The notes under the pieces are model-generated. The model saw nothing but the letters and a program-made list of their open reading frames with translations. It was not told where the DNA came from and ran no database searches. A stretch of DNA of 64,000 nt from Pragia fontium DSM 5563 = ATCC 49100 (GTDB lineage Bacteria > Pseudomonadota > Gammaproteobacteria > Enterobacterales > Enterobacteriaceae), in contig NZ_FOLW01000013.1 in the NCBI RefSeq assembly GCF_900112475.1, positions 1 through 64,000 of the forward strand. The letters run 5' to 3'. The position numbers and the translations under genes are program-made. Position 1 is the first letter of the stretch. Each line of letters opens with the position of its first letter. Positions 48,903-58,155 of the stretch are shown here, one piece after another.

Positions 48903-50626
48903 ATCACTCAACGGATAAGGCCTTTAATCCCTGTCTGGTTATTCCTTGTTATAACCATGGTTCAACCATGGATAGCGTATTGCAACAGTTGGCCGCTTTT
49001 CAGCTCAACTGTATCGTTGTGGATGATGGCAGCCGTAAAGAAACTGCTGATGAATTGGATCGGCTAACTACGGTTTACTCTTGGATAACGCTGGTTCGCC
49101 ACCGGCAGAATCAGGGAAAGGGCGGGGCGGTACTGAGCGCTCTACGCGAGGCTCAGCGTCAGGGTTACAGCCATGGCGTTCAGGTGGATGCCGACGGTCA
49201 GCACTTTCTGGATGATATTCCCCGCTTACTGGCAGAGGCACAACAGTATCCTGATGATATTATTTCCGGCCAGCCGGTTTATGATGAAAGCGTGCCCAAA
49301 TCTCGCCTCTACTCGCGCTATATCACCCATATCTGGGTATGGATTGAAACCCTGTCTTTATCCATTCGCGACAGCATGTGCGGGTTTCGCGTTTATCCTA
49401 TCGACGTTACGCTGCAGTTAGCCGATCGCGTTCCCCTCGGTCAACATATGGATTTCGATACCGAGATCATGGTGCGCCTTTACTGGCAGGGTACACAGTC
49501 ACGCTTTATTCCAACGAAGGTGATCTACCCGGAAGATGGCCTGTCGCACTTTGATGTCTGGCGCGATAATCTGCGTCTCTCGTGGATGCATACTCGCCTG
49601 TTTCTCGCCATGCTTCCCCGTATGCCATCGCTAATTATGCGCCACTTTAAAGATGAAACGCATTGGTCACAAACGCATGAACGCAAAGGGCTGTGGGGCA
49701 TTCGGTTAATGGTCAAAACCTATCGCCTGTTCGGACGCCGCGCGTTTAATCTGCTGCTGTATCCGGTTATCGGTTTTTACTGGCTAACGGGAAACCGACA
49801 GCGTCAGGCTTCGGAACACTATCTCCAGCGATTGAAAAACTACGCCGCCGACCAAAAGCTAACGCTGCCAGCCAACCTAACCAGCTATCGCCACTTTATG
49901 CGCTTTGGCGAAGCCATGTTGGATAAGCTGGCCTGCTGGCTGGGAGATATTAAGCTCGATCAAGTTGATTTCCCGGACAAAGGCCAATGCCTACAACAAC
50001 TAGAGCGCCAACAGGGCACGTTAATTCTCGGTTCCCATTTAGGCGATCTGGAAGTTTGTCGCGCGCTGGGTGAGCTCTCTTTTGATGTAAAAATTAATGC
50101 GTTGGTGTTTACTCAACATGCCGCACGTTTTAATCAGGTTATGCAGGAAATTAATCCTGATTCCAATATTAATATGATTCAGGTCAGTAGCTGGGGCCCG
50201 GAAGTCGCTATTCTACTTAAGCAAAAGTTGGATGACGGAGAATGGGTAGCCATCGTCGGCGATCGAACATCGATCAGTAACCATCATCGGCAAAATGAAC
50301 AGCGTATTATTTGGGCTGATTTTCTCGGTAAGCCCGCACCATTTCCGCTGGGGCCGTTTGTCTTGGCGTCGGTGCTGCGCTGCCCGGTCTATTTGATGTT
50401 CGGCCTGAAACCAGATGGCAAATTTCGCATTCATTTCGAAAAATTTGCCGACCCGTTGATTCTGCCGAGGGAAAATCGTCAGCAGGCCATTCAGCAAACC
50501 GTTGAGCGTTACGCCAGCAGACTGGAACACTATAGTCTCACGTCCCCATTAGACTGGTTTAATTTTTATGATTTCTGGCAGCTCAGCAAGCCGGAAGAGC
50601 AACCGAGTGATACGCATGAATCTTGA
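48893..50626 (+). CDS. apeJ: Glycosyltransferase-acyltransferase fusion of the aryl polyene cluster
   Basis: 577 residues, two enzymes fused. The N-terminal family 2 glycosyltransferase (about 10-240) has NPCLVIPCYNHGSTM, CIVVDDGSRKETAD and the DXD-like VDADGQH. A hydrophobic stretch (LLLYPVIGFYWLTG) follows. The C-terminal half resembles lipid A-type acyltransferases (LpxL/HtrB), with GSHLGDLEVCRAL, VGDRTSISNH and LGPFVLASVLRCPVY. It likely adds a sugar and an acyl chain while building the lipid carrier of the polyene. Fixed member of the cluster. Confidence 0.85.
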   Translation: MPLNHSTDKAFNPCLVIPCYNHGSTMDSVLQQLAAFQLNCIVVDDGSRKETADELDRLTTVYSWITLVRHRQNQGKGGAVLSALREAQRQGYSHGVQVDADGQHFLDDIPRLLAEAQQYPDDIISGQPVYDESVPKSRLYSRYITHIWVWIETLSLSIRDSMCGFRVYPIDVTLQLADRVPLGQHMDFDTEIMVRLYWQGTQSRFIPTKVIYPEDGLSHFDVWRDNLRLSWMHTRLFLAMLPRMPSLIMRHFKDETHWSQTHERKGLWGIRLMVKTYRLFGRRAFNLLLYPVIGFYWLTGNRQRQASEHYLQRLKNYAADQKLTLPANLTSYRHFMRFGEAMLDKLACWLGDIKLDQVDFPDKGQCLQQLERQQGTLILGSHLGDLEVCRALGELSFDVKINALVFTQHAARFNQVMQEINPDSNINMIQVSSWGPEVAILLKQKLDDGEWVAIVGDRTSISNHHRQNEQRIIWADFLGKPAPFPLGPFVLASVLRCPVYLMFGLKPDGKFRIHFEKFADPLILPRENRQQAIQQTVERYASRLEHYSLTSPLDWFNFYDFWQLSKPEEQPSDTHES

Positions 50627-51044
50627 TTCCGATCCCCGTTTATCCGTTGATATTGAGCTAACCATTCCGTTTCATGATGCGGACGCTATGGGTGTGGTTT
50701 GGCACGGCAACTATTTTCGCTACTTTGAAGTCGCCCGCGAGGCCTTACTCAAGCAGTTTGACTATGGCTATCGACAAATGCGCGACTCCGGCTATGCGTG
50801 GCCGATTATTGATACCCGGGTGAAATACATCTCTCCACTGCATTTTGAGCAGCAGGTTCGCGTTAACGCCCGTTTAACCGAATATGAAAACCGCCTACGT
50901 ATTGACTACACCCTGTTTGATAGCGCCAGCGGCAAGAAAACCACTAAAGGCTATACCATTCAGGTAGCGGTGAATGAACAAAATGGCGAAATGTGTTTCG
51001 TCAGTCCACAGATCCTGTTTGATAAGCTGGGAATACAGCCATGA
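50616..51044 (+). CDS. apeK: 4-hydroxybenzoyl-CoA-type thioesterase of the aryl polyene cluster
   Basis: 142-residue hotdog thioesterase. The family signature FHDADAMGVVWHGNYFRYFE contains the catalytic Asp-type motif. It could release polyene or proofread wrongly loaded ACPs. The start is set at 50616 (11-base overlap with the previous gene); an upstream in-frame ATG at 50568 would add 16 residues lying in the apeJ frame. Ends with an ATGA overlap with the LolA-like gene. Confidence 0.82.
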   Translation: MNLDSDPRLSVDIELTIPFHDADAMGVVWHGNYFRYFEVAREALLKQFDYGYRQMRDSGYAWPIIDTRVKYISPLHFEQQVRVNARLTEYENRLRIDYTLFDSASGKKTTKGYTIQVAVNEQNGEMCFVSPQILFDKLGIQP

Positions 51045-51667
51045 GTCAGGTTATACATTTCTCCCGCCTGCTGGTTGGTGCTCTGATTCTGTTCATTTGT
51101 CAGGCTGCTCAGGCAGTTTCCCTCGACGACTTGCAACAGCGCTTTAGTCATCAACCCGTATTACGCGCCCAGTTTGAACAATTGCGCACCATTAACGGTA
51201 TGTCGCAACCGCTGAAATCCAGCGGTAATGTGCTTATCGCACAGCAGCACGGTTTGGTATGGAATCAAACCAAACCGTTTGCTCTGAAACTGATGATGAA
51301 TGAAAGCCGGATGGAACAAAGCATGGTCGGTCAACCGCCGCAGGTGGTCACTGCCGACAGCAATCCTCAGATGTTTCAGTTTAACGCTATCTTGACCGCG
51401 CTATTTCATGCCGATCGACAGGCTTTAGAGCAAAACTTCAGGCTCAATTTTAGCGATTTGGGCAACGGCGGCTGGCAGTTAACGCTACAACCAACCACCA
51501 TGCCGCTGAACAAACTGTTCCGCCAAATTACGCTTAACGGGGAACAGTTCCTCAATACCATTGCTATCGATGATATGCAGGGGGATAACACCCGCATTCG
51601 CTTCTTCGATCAAAAAACTCAACCTACGACGCTGACGCCAGATGAAGAACACCATTTTTCGTCCTGA
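51041..51667 (+). CDS. apeL: LolA-like periplasmic carrier of the aryl polyene cluster
   Basis: 208 residues. A signal peptide (LLVGALILFICQAAQAVS) precedes a LolA-like beta fold (DDLQQRFSHQPVLRAQFEQL, GNVLIAQQHGLVWNQTKPF, GDNTRIRFFD). LolA carries lipoproteins across the periplasm; this variant probably carries the lipid-linked polyene to the outer membrane. Between the thioesterase (4-base overlap) and the MMPL exporter (26-base overlap). Confidence 0.83.
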   Translation: MSQVIHFSRLLVGALILFICQAAQAVSLDDLQQRFSHQPVLRAQFEQLRTINGMSQPLKSSGNVLIAQQHGLVWNQTKPFALKLMMNESRMEQSMVGQPPQVVTADSNPQMFQFNAILTALFHADRQALEQNFRLNFSDLGNGGWQLTLQPTTMPLNKLFRQITLNGEQFLNTIAIDDMQGDNTRIRFFDQKTQPTTLTPDEEHHFSS

Positions 51668-53966
51668 AGTACATCGCCGCATCGCGCTGGGTTGGCTGGT
51701 TTGCGTCATCGGGCTGCTGCTGACGCTGGCGCTGATTTTACCCCACAGCAAGCTAAACAGCAGCGTGATGGCGTTGCTGCCAAAAGAGCATAGCCAGGAT
51801 ATCCCTCCGGCGCTGGAAGAGGGCTTTAATCAACGCCTTGACCGGCAGATGGTCTGGCTGGTTAGCCCTCCACAGGGAGAAGACAGTGCGCCAGCAATCT
51901 GGTGGCAGCAACAATTAGAACAGCTAACCGCCTTTCGTGAAGTGGCTGGCCAAATGACCGAGCAGCGCCAGCAAGAATGGGGTAAGTTCTTTTTCGATCG
52001 CCGCTACCCGCTGTTGGACACCGCCAGCCGCCAGCGACTGAGTGGAGATGCATCCGCCCAGTCTGACTGGGTGCTCAGCCAGGTTTACTCACCGTTTGCC
52101 GGAGTCAGCGCCAAAGAACTTAACAGCGATCCGCTGCTAACCATGCGTTCAGCCCAGATGAGCCAGCAACAAAACAGCGGCCCATTGCGCCTGAATAACG
52201 GTTGGCTAACCAGTCAGGATAAACAAGGAAGAACCTGGTATCTGCTGCATGGTGAGCTAAGTGCCTCTTCTTACGATATTCAGAGCGCCCGCCAAACGGT
52301 GGAAAAACTACAACAGCTCAAACAACAGCTACAGCAAAAATGGCCGGGAGCCGAACTCCTGCAACGTGGCACATTATTTTACAGCGACTATGCCAGTCAG
52401 CAGGCACAGCAAGATATCTCCACCATCGGTAGCGTCTCCGGTTTAGGCATTATCATCCTGATCCTTTACGTTTTCCGCACCCTGAAACCGCTGTGGCTAA
52501 CCCTGCTATCGCTCACGATCGGCGCCATCAGCGGCAGCGTCGCGGTATTTGCAATTTTCGGTGAAGTCCATGTGATGACGTTGGTGATGAGCACCAGCGT
52601 CGTGGGTATTTCCATTGATTACGCTCTGCATTATCTCACCGAGCGTATGATGCACGGCAATGATGAATCGCCGTTAGCCAGTATGAAAAAGCTGTTTCCC
52701 GCACTATTATTAGCGGTTATTTCCAGCTCTATCGCCTATCTGCTGCTGTTTATCGCACCATTCCCCGGTTTACAACAGTTAGCCATTTTTGCCGCTGCTG
52801 GCCTGAGCGGTGCTTTCTTAACCGTGATTTGCTGGTATCCGTGGTTATCACGCCATTTGCCGGTACGCAGTCATATCCGCATCGGCTTTATCACCCGTTG
52901 GTTATTCCGCTGGCAAAATGACAACCGAGTACGTATCGGTATTCCACTGGCGGCGGTGCTGATCACCATCATCGGCTTTTCCCTGTTGAAAGTGGATGAT
53001 GATATCCGCAAGCTGCAAGCCCTTCCCCCTGAATTCCAGCAGCAGGAGCAGCAGATCGCTTCGCTCACCGGGCAACACAGCGATCAAAAATGGTTTATGG
53101 TTTACGGCGACTCCGCAGAACAAACCCTACAACGGCTGGAAGCGCTGGAAAGCAGTCTGGATAACGCCCAAAAGTCAGGCTGGATTGCCGGATACCGATG
53201 GTTTCCGTTTCCATCTGAACAAAGGCAGCAACGTAATCTCGATCTGCTAAAACAGCAGGCACCTTTAGCTATTGCCCGTTTACAACAGGCCGGATTGAAC
53301 GTTACTGAACCGCAGATTAACCAATCACCCGTTACGATTAAGCAGTGGCTAAGTAGCGTCTCCAGCGAGGGCTGGCGCCTGTTATGGCTTAGTCTGGACG
53401 ATGGTCAATCGGCGGTGTTGGTGCCGGTGAATGGCGTAACCAATCCAGCAGCATTACAACAGTTGGCGTTAAACAGTACTGGCGTACACTGGGTAGATAA
53501 ACATACCGAGTTCTCGACGCTGTTCTCGGTGTATCGTCAGCACCTGACCACGCTGTTAGCCGCAACAGTATTAGTAATCGCCGCCCTGTTCTTATGGCGC
53601 TTTGGCCTAAGACAGGGGCTGCGCTGCATTATCCCAACGGTTCTCTCTCTGGGTATTGGGTTGGCGGTGCTGAGCTTAAGCGGGCAAACGCTAAATCTGT
53701 TCTCACTGCTGGCGCTGATATTAGTGCTGGGTATCGGTATCGACTACACGTTGTTTTTCAGCAATCCCGCCGGTACGCCGTCCACCTCGATGCTGTCTAT
53801 TTTGATGGCGGCACTGACCACCGAATTAAGCTTTGGGCTGCTGGCCGCCAGCGGAACACAGGCAATTGCCGGATTTGGTCTGGTGCTCAGCGGCGGTATT
53901 TTTGCCGCATTTGTTCTATCGCCACTGGCTCTACCCAAACGTACTGAAATCAGGAAATCATCATGA
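51642..53966 (+). CDS. apeM: MMPL/RND-type exporter of the aryl polyene cluster
   Basis: 774 residues. One N-terminal helix, a large periplasmic loop (about 40-250), five to six helices (about 255-400), a second periplasmic loop (about 440-640), and a second helix bundle to the end. This two-fold layout is that of MMPL lipid exporters. GISIDYALHYLTERM (first bundle) and GIGIDYTLFFSNP (second bundle) carry the paired Asp-Tyr residues used for proton relay. Expected to flip or extract the polyene lipid from the inner membrane and hand it to the LolA-like carrier. Confidence 0.87.
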   Translation: MKNTIFRPEVHRRIALGWLVCVIGLLLTLALILPHSKLNSSVMALLPKEHSQDIPPALEEGFNQRLDRQMVWLVSPPQGEDSAPAIWWQQQLEQLTAFREVAGQMTEQRQQEWGKFFFDRRYPLLDTASRQRLSGDASAQSDWVLSQVYSPFAGVSAKELNSDPLLTMRSAQMSQQQNSGPLRLNNGWLTSQDKQGRTWYLLHGELSASSYDIQSARQTVEKLQQLKQQLQQKWPGAELLQRGTLFYSDYASQQAQQDISTIGSVSGLGIIILILYVFRTLKPLWLTLLSLTIGAISGSVAVFAIFGEVHVMTLVMSTSVVGISIDYALHYLTERMMHGNDESPLASMKKLFPALLLAVISSSIAYLLLFIAPFPGLQQLAIFAAAGLSGAFLTVICWYPWLSRHLPVRSHIRIGFITRWLFRWQNDNRVRIGIPLAAVLITIIGFSLLKVDDDIRKLQALPPEFQQQEQQIASLTGQHSDQKWFMVYGDSAEQTLQRLEALESSLDNAQKSGWIAGYRWFPFPSEQRQQRNLDLLKQQAPLAIARLQQAGLNVTEPQINQSPVTIKQWLSSVSSEGWRLLWLSLDDGQSAVLVPVNGVTNPAALQQLALNSTGVHWVDKHTEFSTLFSVYRQHLTTLLAATVLVIAALFLWRFGLRQGLRCIIPTVLSLGIGLAVLSLSGQTLNLFSLLALILVLGIGIDYTLFFSNPAGTPSTSMLSILMAALTTELSFGLLAASGTQAIAGFGLVLSGGIFAAFVLSPLALPKRTEIRKSS

Positions 53967-54541
53967 GAATAAAAACCGGCATTATTGCCGCCTTTCTGAT
54001 ACTGCTGCTTGGTGGCTGTACGCTTAATCAGGATCAAAGCCAACCTCAAGCATGGCTAAAACGGGGGACGAAAGTCACTCTACCTGCCCCCAGCTTGAAA
54101 ACCCCGCTGCACCACCAACAGCTGCTAACGGCGACCGTCGATGGTAAACAGCAATCCTTACTGGTCATGCTGGACGCAGATGGGGAAAAAATCACCCTAG
54201 CCGCCCTGTCACCGGTCGGGATTCGCCTGTTTAAAGTCACTTATGACGGCAGTGGAATTCACACCGAACAGTCTCTTGCGCTACCGCAACTGCCCCCTGC
54301 CGAACAGGTATTAGCTGATATTATGCTAAGCTACTGGTCAATCAGCGACTGGCAAGCCCAGTTACCTGAAGGGTGGCAGCTAACCGATCAAGATAATAAG
54401 CGGATTCTGACCGATGCCAAAAACCAGACGATAAGTGAAATTCACTACCAGAATAGCCAAGGACAGCGTGAGCCCGTCGCTATCATTCAGCACCATTTCG
54501 GTTATCAAATTACTATACAAAATGTGGATACGCCGTCATGA
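53963..54541 (+). CDS. apeN: DUF3261 outer-envelope lipoprotein of the aryl polyene cluster
   Basis: 192 residues with a lipoprotein signal ending at LLGGC (Cys19). The mature domain fits DUF3261: LLTATVDGKQQSLLVMLDAD, ALSPVGIRLFKVTYDG and LADIMLSYWSISDWQAQLP. By analogy with LolB, which receives cargo from LolA, it could receive the polyene lipid at the outer membrane; this is inference. ATGA overlaps on both sides. Confidence 0.8.
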   Translation: MRIKTGIIAAFLILLLGGCTLNQDQSQPQAWLKRGTKVTLPAPSLKTPLHHQQLLTATVDGKQQSLLVMLDADGEKITLAALSPVGIRLFKVTYDGSGIHTEQSLALPQLPPAEQVLADIMLSYWSISDWQAQLPEGWQLTDQDNKRILTDAKNQTISEIHYQNSQGQREPVAIIQHHFGYQITIQNVDTPS

Positions 54542-55707
54542 TCTACTTTTCCGCCGCTGGGCTGGTTAATTCACTGGGAGACTCGCTGGAACAAATCAGC
54601 GATAACCTCAGTCAGGGCAATTCAGGCCTGAAACCAAGCGATAGCTGGCTATTAAACCAAAAATCGACCTGGGTTGGGGAGGTCAATACCCCGTTACCAC
54701 AGGTTCCACCCGAGTTAGCTCGCCATGACTCACGCAACAACCGCCTGCTGATGGCGGCTCTGAGCCAAATTCAACCACAGCTCGATGAAGCTATTGTTCA
54801 ATTTGGGCCAGAGCGTATTGCTGTGGTTATGGGCACCAGTACTTCAGGTATCCATGAAGGTGAACTGGCGGTGAACCATCAATTAGTTTGCGATCAACTT
54901 CCCAAACATTATCACTATCAGCAGCAGGAACTCGGCGATCCCGCCATGTTTCTGGCCGCGCTACTGGGGCTCAATGGTCCGGCTTATACCCTATCAACGG
55001 CCTGCTCCTCCAGCGTACGGGCAATAATCAGCGGCTATCGGTTAATCATGGCAGGACTGGCCGATGCGGCGCTGGTTGGCGGAGCCGATAGCCTGTGCAG
55101 AATGGCGATTAACGGCTTCGACAGTTTAGAGTCGATTTCCAGCCAACGTTGTGTGCCGTTTGCCGAAGGGCGTAATGGCATTAACATTGGTGAAAGCGCG
55201 GGTCTGGTACTATTAACTCGCCAACCGGCCAAAGTTGCCCTATTAGGCATGGGTGAATCATCCGATGCCTGGCATATGTCAGCCCCTCACCCTCAAGGAG
55301 AAGGAGCGGAGAGAGCCATGAGAATGGCGCTGGATCAGGCGGGGCTGGAACCCCATCACATTGGTTATATCAATCTGCACGGCACCGCTACGCAGTTAAA
55401 CGATCTGGCCGAAGGAATGGCGGTTAACCGAGTATTTGGCTCAACGGTACCCTGTAGCTCCACCAAACATCTGACCGGGCACACGCTGGGGGCTGCCGGA
55501 ATTACCGAGGCTATTCTGTGCTGGTTAATCCTAAACCGGGATCTGACCTTGCCGGTTCAGGACTTTTCCACCTCGGCCAAAGATGCGGCTATTGCCGATA
55601 TTCATTTACTCACCAGCCCAGAAAAGCTAACTAAAAAAACGATTATTTCAAACTCATTTGCTTTTGGCGGTAATAACGCCTGCGTACTTTTGGGAGAAGC
55701 CGGATGA
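54538..55707 (+). CDS. apeO: Ketosynthase of the aryl polyene PKS
   Basis: 389-residue beta-ketoacyl-ACP synthase. Catalytic triad intact: Cys156 in YTLSTACSSS, His281 in NLHGTATQLND, His315 in KHLTGHTLGAAG. It is the active condensing enzyme of the type II PKS and in Xenorhabdus pairs with the degenerate ApeC. ATGA overlaps with both neighbours ensure balanced synthesis with the dehydratase and reductase. Confidence 0.87.
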   Translation: MIYFSAAGLVNSLGDSLEQISDNLSQGNSGLKPSDSWLLNQKSTWVGEVNTPLPQVPPELARHDSRNNRLLMAALSQIQPQLDEAIVQFGPERIAVVMGTSTSGIHEGELAVNHQLVCDQLPKHYHYQQQELGDPAMFLAALLGLNGPAYTLSTACSSSVRAIISGYRLIMAGLADAALVGGADSLCRMAINGFDSLESISSQRCVPFAEGRNGINIGESAGLVLLTRQPAKVALLGMGESSDAWHMSAPHPQGEGAERAMRMALDQAGLEPHHIGYINLHGTATQLNDLAEGMAVNRVFGSTVPCSSTKHLTGHTLGAAGITEAILCWLILNRDLTLPVQDFSTSAKDAAIADIHLLTSPEKLTKKTIISNSFAFGGNNACVLLGEAG

Positions 55708-56189
55708 ACAACTTTCACCCCGCCGCATATTATCTACCCCACGAGTCTCCGATGGTTTTTCTGGAGACCGTATGTGCCGTTGACGATGACAGCACAATTT
55801 GTGAAGTCAGCGTCAACCCTGACGGCATTTTATCCCCGTATCTTAACGGCCAAAATGCCCTGCCAGCCTGGTTCGCTATTGAAATTATGGCTCAGGCGAT
55901 TGGCGTTTGGAGCGGTTGGCATGGAATACAAAACAACCAGACTCCTCGACTGGGCATGTTATTAGGCAGCCGAGCCTTTAAATCAACGCTGAATGAATAC
56001 CCTAATGGCAGCCTACTCAGGGTATATGCCACTATGCTATTGCAGGATGATAAGCTTGCCAGCTTCGACTGCCGACTAGAGATAAACGGAGAAACCGTTA
56101 CTCAGGCGAAGCTGAACGTTTATCAGCCAGATAATCAGGAAATCGCCCGGTTAATACAACAACCTAACGTTGAGGATGCTATCTTATGA
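55704..56189 (+). CDS. apeP: Hotdog-fold dehydratase subunit 2 of the aryl polyene PKS
   Basis: 161-residue hotdog protein of the 3-hydroxyacyl-ACP dehydratase group. YLPHESPMVFLETVCAV holds the His of the active region, followed by LPAWFAIEIMAQAIGVWSGW. It is the likely partner of the short ApeI in a heteromeric dehydratase that makes each trans double bond. Translationally coupled (ATGA) to the ketosynthase before it and the ketoreductase after it. Confidence 0.83.
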   Translation: MNNFHPAAYYLPHESPMVFLETVCAVDDDSTICEVSVNPDGILSPYLNGQNALPAWFAIEIMAQAIGVWSGWHGIQNNQTPRLGMLLGSRAFKSTLNEYPNGSLLRVYATMLLQDDKLASFDCRLEINGETVTQAKLNVYQPDNQEIARLIQQPNVEDAIL

Positions 56190-56917
56190 CCCGTTCCGTT
56201 TTAGTTACCGGTGCAAGTAAAGGAATCGGCAAAGCCATTGCCTGCCGTCTGGCGCAAGATGGATTTACGCTTGTTGTTCATTATCTGAGTGATAAAGCCG
56301 GGGCTGAGCAAACTCTGCAACACATTGAAGCGGCAGGCGGCACAGGCCGTTTAATCAATTTCGATATTAGTCAGCGCGAACAGTGCCGCCAACAAATAGA
56401 ACAAGATATTGAGCAGCACGGCGCATACTACGGCGTAGTTAATAACGCTGGCATTATCCGTGACGGCGCGTTTCCCGCCCTGACGGATAGCGACTGGGAT
56501 GGCGTGATCCATACCAATCTTGATAGCTTCTATAACGTTATTCATCCCTGCATCATGCCGATGATCGGGTTGCGTAAAGGCGGGCGTATTATTACCCTAT
56601 CATCTGTTTCCGGTATTACCGGCAACCGCGGTCAGGTTAACTATAGCGCCGCCAAAGCCGGTATCATTGGTGCCACTAAAGCGTTGGCGATAGAGTTAGC
56701 CAAACGTAAAATCACGGTAAATTGCATTGCTCCGGGCTTGATTGATACCGGCATTCTCGATATGGAACAGATCGCGTTGGATGAAGCCATGCGCATGATT
56801 CCGCTAAAACGTATGGGGAACACCGAAGAGGTCGCCGGATTAGCCAGCTACTTAATGTCTGATATCGCAGCCTATGTCACGCGTCAGGTTATTTCAATCA
56901 ATGGAGGTATGGTATGA
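56186..56917 (+). CDS. apeQ: 3-ketoacyl-ACP reductase of the aryl polyene PKS
   Basis: 243-residue FabG-like short-chain dehydrogenase. NADPH-binding TGASKGIGKAIA at 8-19, NNAG at 86-89, and the catalytic Ser140, Tyr153 and Lys157 (VNYSAAKAG) are all present. It reduces the beta-keto group after each condensation. No enoyl reductase gene exists in the operon, which fits formation of a conjugated polyene. ATGA overlaps on both sides. Confidence 0.88.
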   Translation: MTRSVLVTGASKGIGKAIACRLAQDGFTLVVHYLSDKAGAEQTLQHIEAAGGTGRLINFDISQREQCRQQIEQDIEQHGAYYGVVNNAGIIRDGAFPALTDSDWDGVIHTNLDSFYNVIHPCIMPMIGLRKGGRIITLSSVSGITGNRGQVNYSAAKAGIIGATKALAIELAKRKITVNCIAPGLIDTGILDMEQIALDEAMRMIPLKRMGNTEEVAGLASYLMSDIAAYVTRQVISINGGMV

Positions 56918-58143
56918 CTCGTCGAGTCGTCATTACAGGGATGGGCGGAGTAACCGCATTAGGGCACGATTGGCCAACGGTTTCAGCCAACCTGAAACAG
57001 CAAAAAAACGCGATTCGTTTTATGCCAGCCTGGCAAGAGTTTGAAGGGCTGAATACCCTGCTCGGTGCGCCAGTTTGTGACTTCACCCTGCCGGAACACT
57101 ACACGCGCAAAAAAATTCGCTCAATGGGGCGGGTGTCTCTACTTTCCACTCGTGCCACCGAGCTGGCACTAGAACAATCAGGACTGCTGGGTAATGATGT
57201 ATTAACCGACGGCAGTACCGGCATCGCTTACGGATCGTCAACCGGCAGCACCAAACAGGTCGGTGAATTCGGTACCATGCTAAATGATAAAAACGTCTAC
57301 AGCATCACCGCCACCACCTATGTACAAATGATGCCGCATACTTCCGCAGTCAATACCGGACTGTTCTTTGGCCTGCGTGGCCGAGTTATTCCAACCTCCA
57401 GCGCCTGTACCTCTGGTAGTCAGGCCATAGGCTATGCTTATGAGGCCATCCGTCACGGTTACCAAACCGTCATGGTGGCGGGTGGGGCTGAAGAACTTTG
57501 TCCTTCTGAGGCCGCGGTGTTTGATACGCTATTTGCCACCAGCCAAATGAACGATTCACCGGAACTATCACCACGCCCTTTTGATGCTAAGCGAGATGGT
57601 CTGGTAATCGGTGAAGGGGCCGGAACGTTGATTCTGGAAGAGCTGGAACATGCTCAGGCTCGCGGAGCGACTATTTACGGTGAAATTGTTGGTTTTGCAA
57701 CCAACTGTGACGCCTCACACATTACGCAACCCCGTAAGGAAACGATGCAAATATGCATCGAACAGGCGCTAAAATCAGCCAACTTGACGGCAAGCGACAT
57801 TGATTATATTTCAGCTCACGGTACCGCCACTGAACGCGGTGATATCGCTGAAAGTCAGGCAACGGAAGCAGTATTCGGTAGCAATACGCCAATCTCCTCC
57901 CTGAAGAGCTACTTCGGTCATACTTTGGGAGCCTGCGGTGCGCTGGAAGCCTGGATGTCGATAGAAATGATGCGCGACGGTTGGTTTGCACCAACAATCA
58001 ACCTGTCAGAAGTGGATCCTGAGTGTGGAAAACTGGACTATATCATGGCAGAAGGTCGTCATATCGATGCCCAATATATTCAGTCTAATAACTTTGCTTT
58101 TGGCGGTATCAATACATCGCTGATTATAAAACGCTGGGCCTGA
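56914..58143 (+). CDS. apeR: Second ketosynthase of the aryl polyene cluster
   Basis: 409-residue beta-ketoacyl-ACP synthase (FabF-like). Triad intact: Cys165 in PTSSACTSGSQAIG, His302 in ISAHGTATERGD, His336 in KSYFGHTLGACG. Separate from the ApeO/ApeC pair; in other aryl polyene systems it is proposed to make the first elongation on the aryl starter. It starts inside the reductase stop (ATGA) and is followed 12 bases later by the phosphopantetheinyl transferase. Confidence 0.86.
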   Translation: MTRRVVITGMGGVTALGHDWPTVSANLKQQKNAIRFMPAWQEFEGLNTLLGAPVCDFTLPEHYTRKKIRSMGRVSLLSTRATELALEQSGLLGNDVLTDGSTGIAYGSSTGSTKQVGEFGTMLNDKNVYSITATTYVQMMPHTSAVNTGLFFGLRGRVIPTSSACTSGSQAIGYAYEAIRHGYQTVMVAGGAEELCPSEAAVFDTLFATSQMNDSPELSPRPFDAKRDGLVIGEGAGTLILEELEHAQARGATIYGEIVGFATNCDASHITQPRKETMQICIEQALKSANLTASDIDYISAHGTATERGDIAESQATEAVFGSNTPISSLKSYFGHTLGACGALEAWMSIEMMRDGWFAPTINLSEVDPECGKLDYIMAEGRHIDAQYIQSNNFAFGGINTSLIIKRWA

Positions 58144-58155
58144 TACGGGACTGAT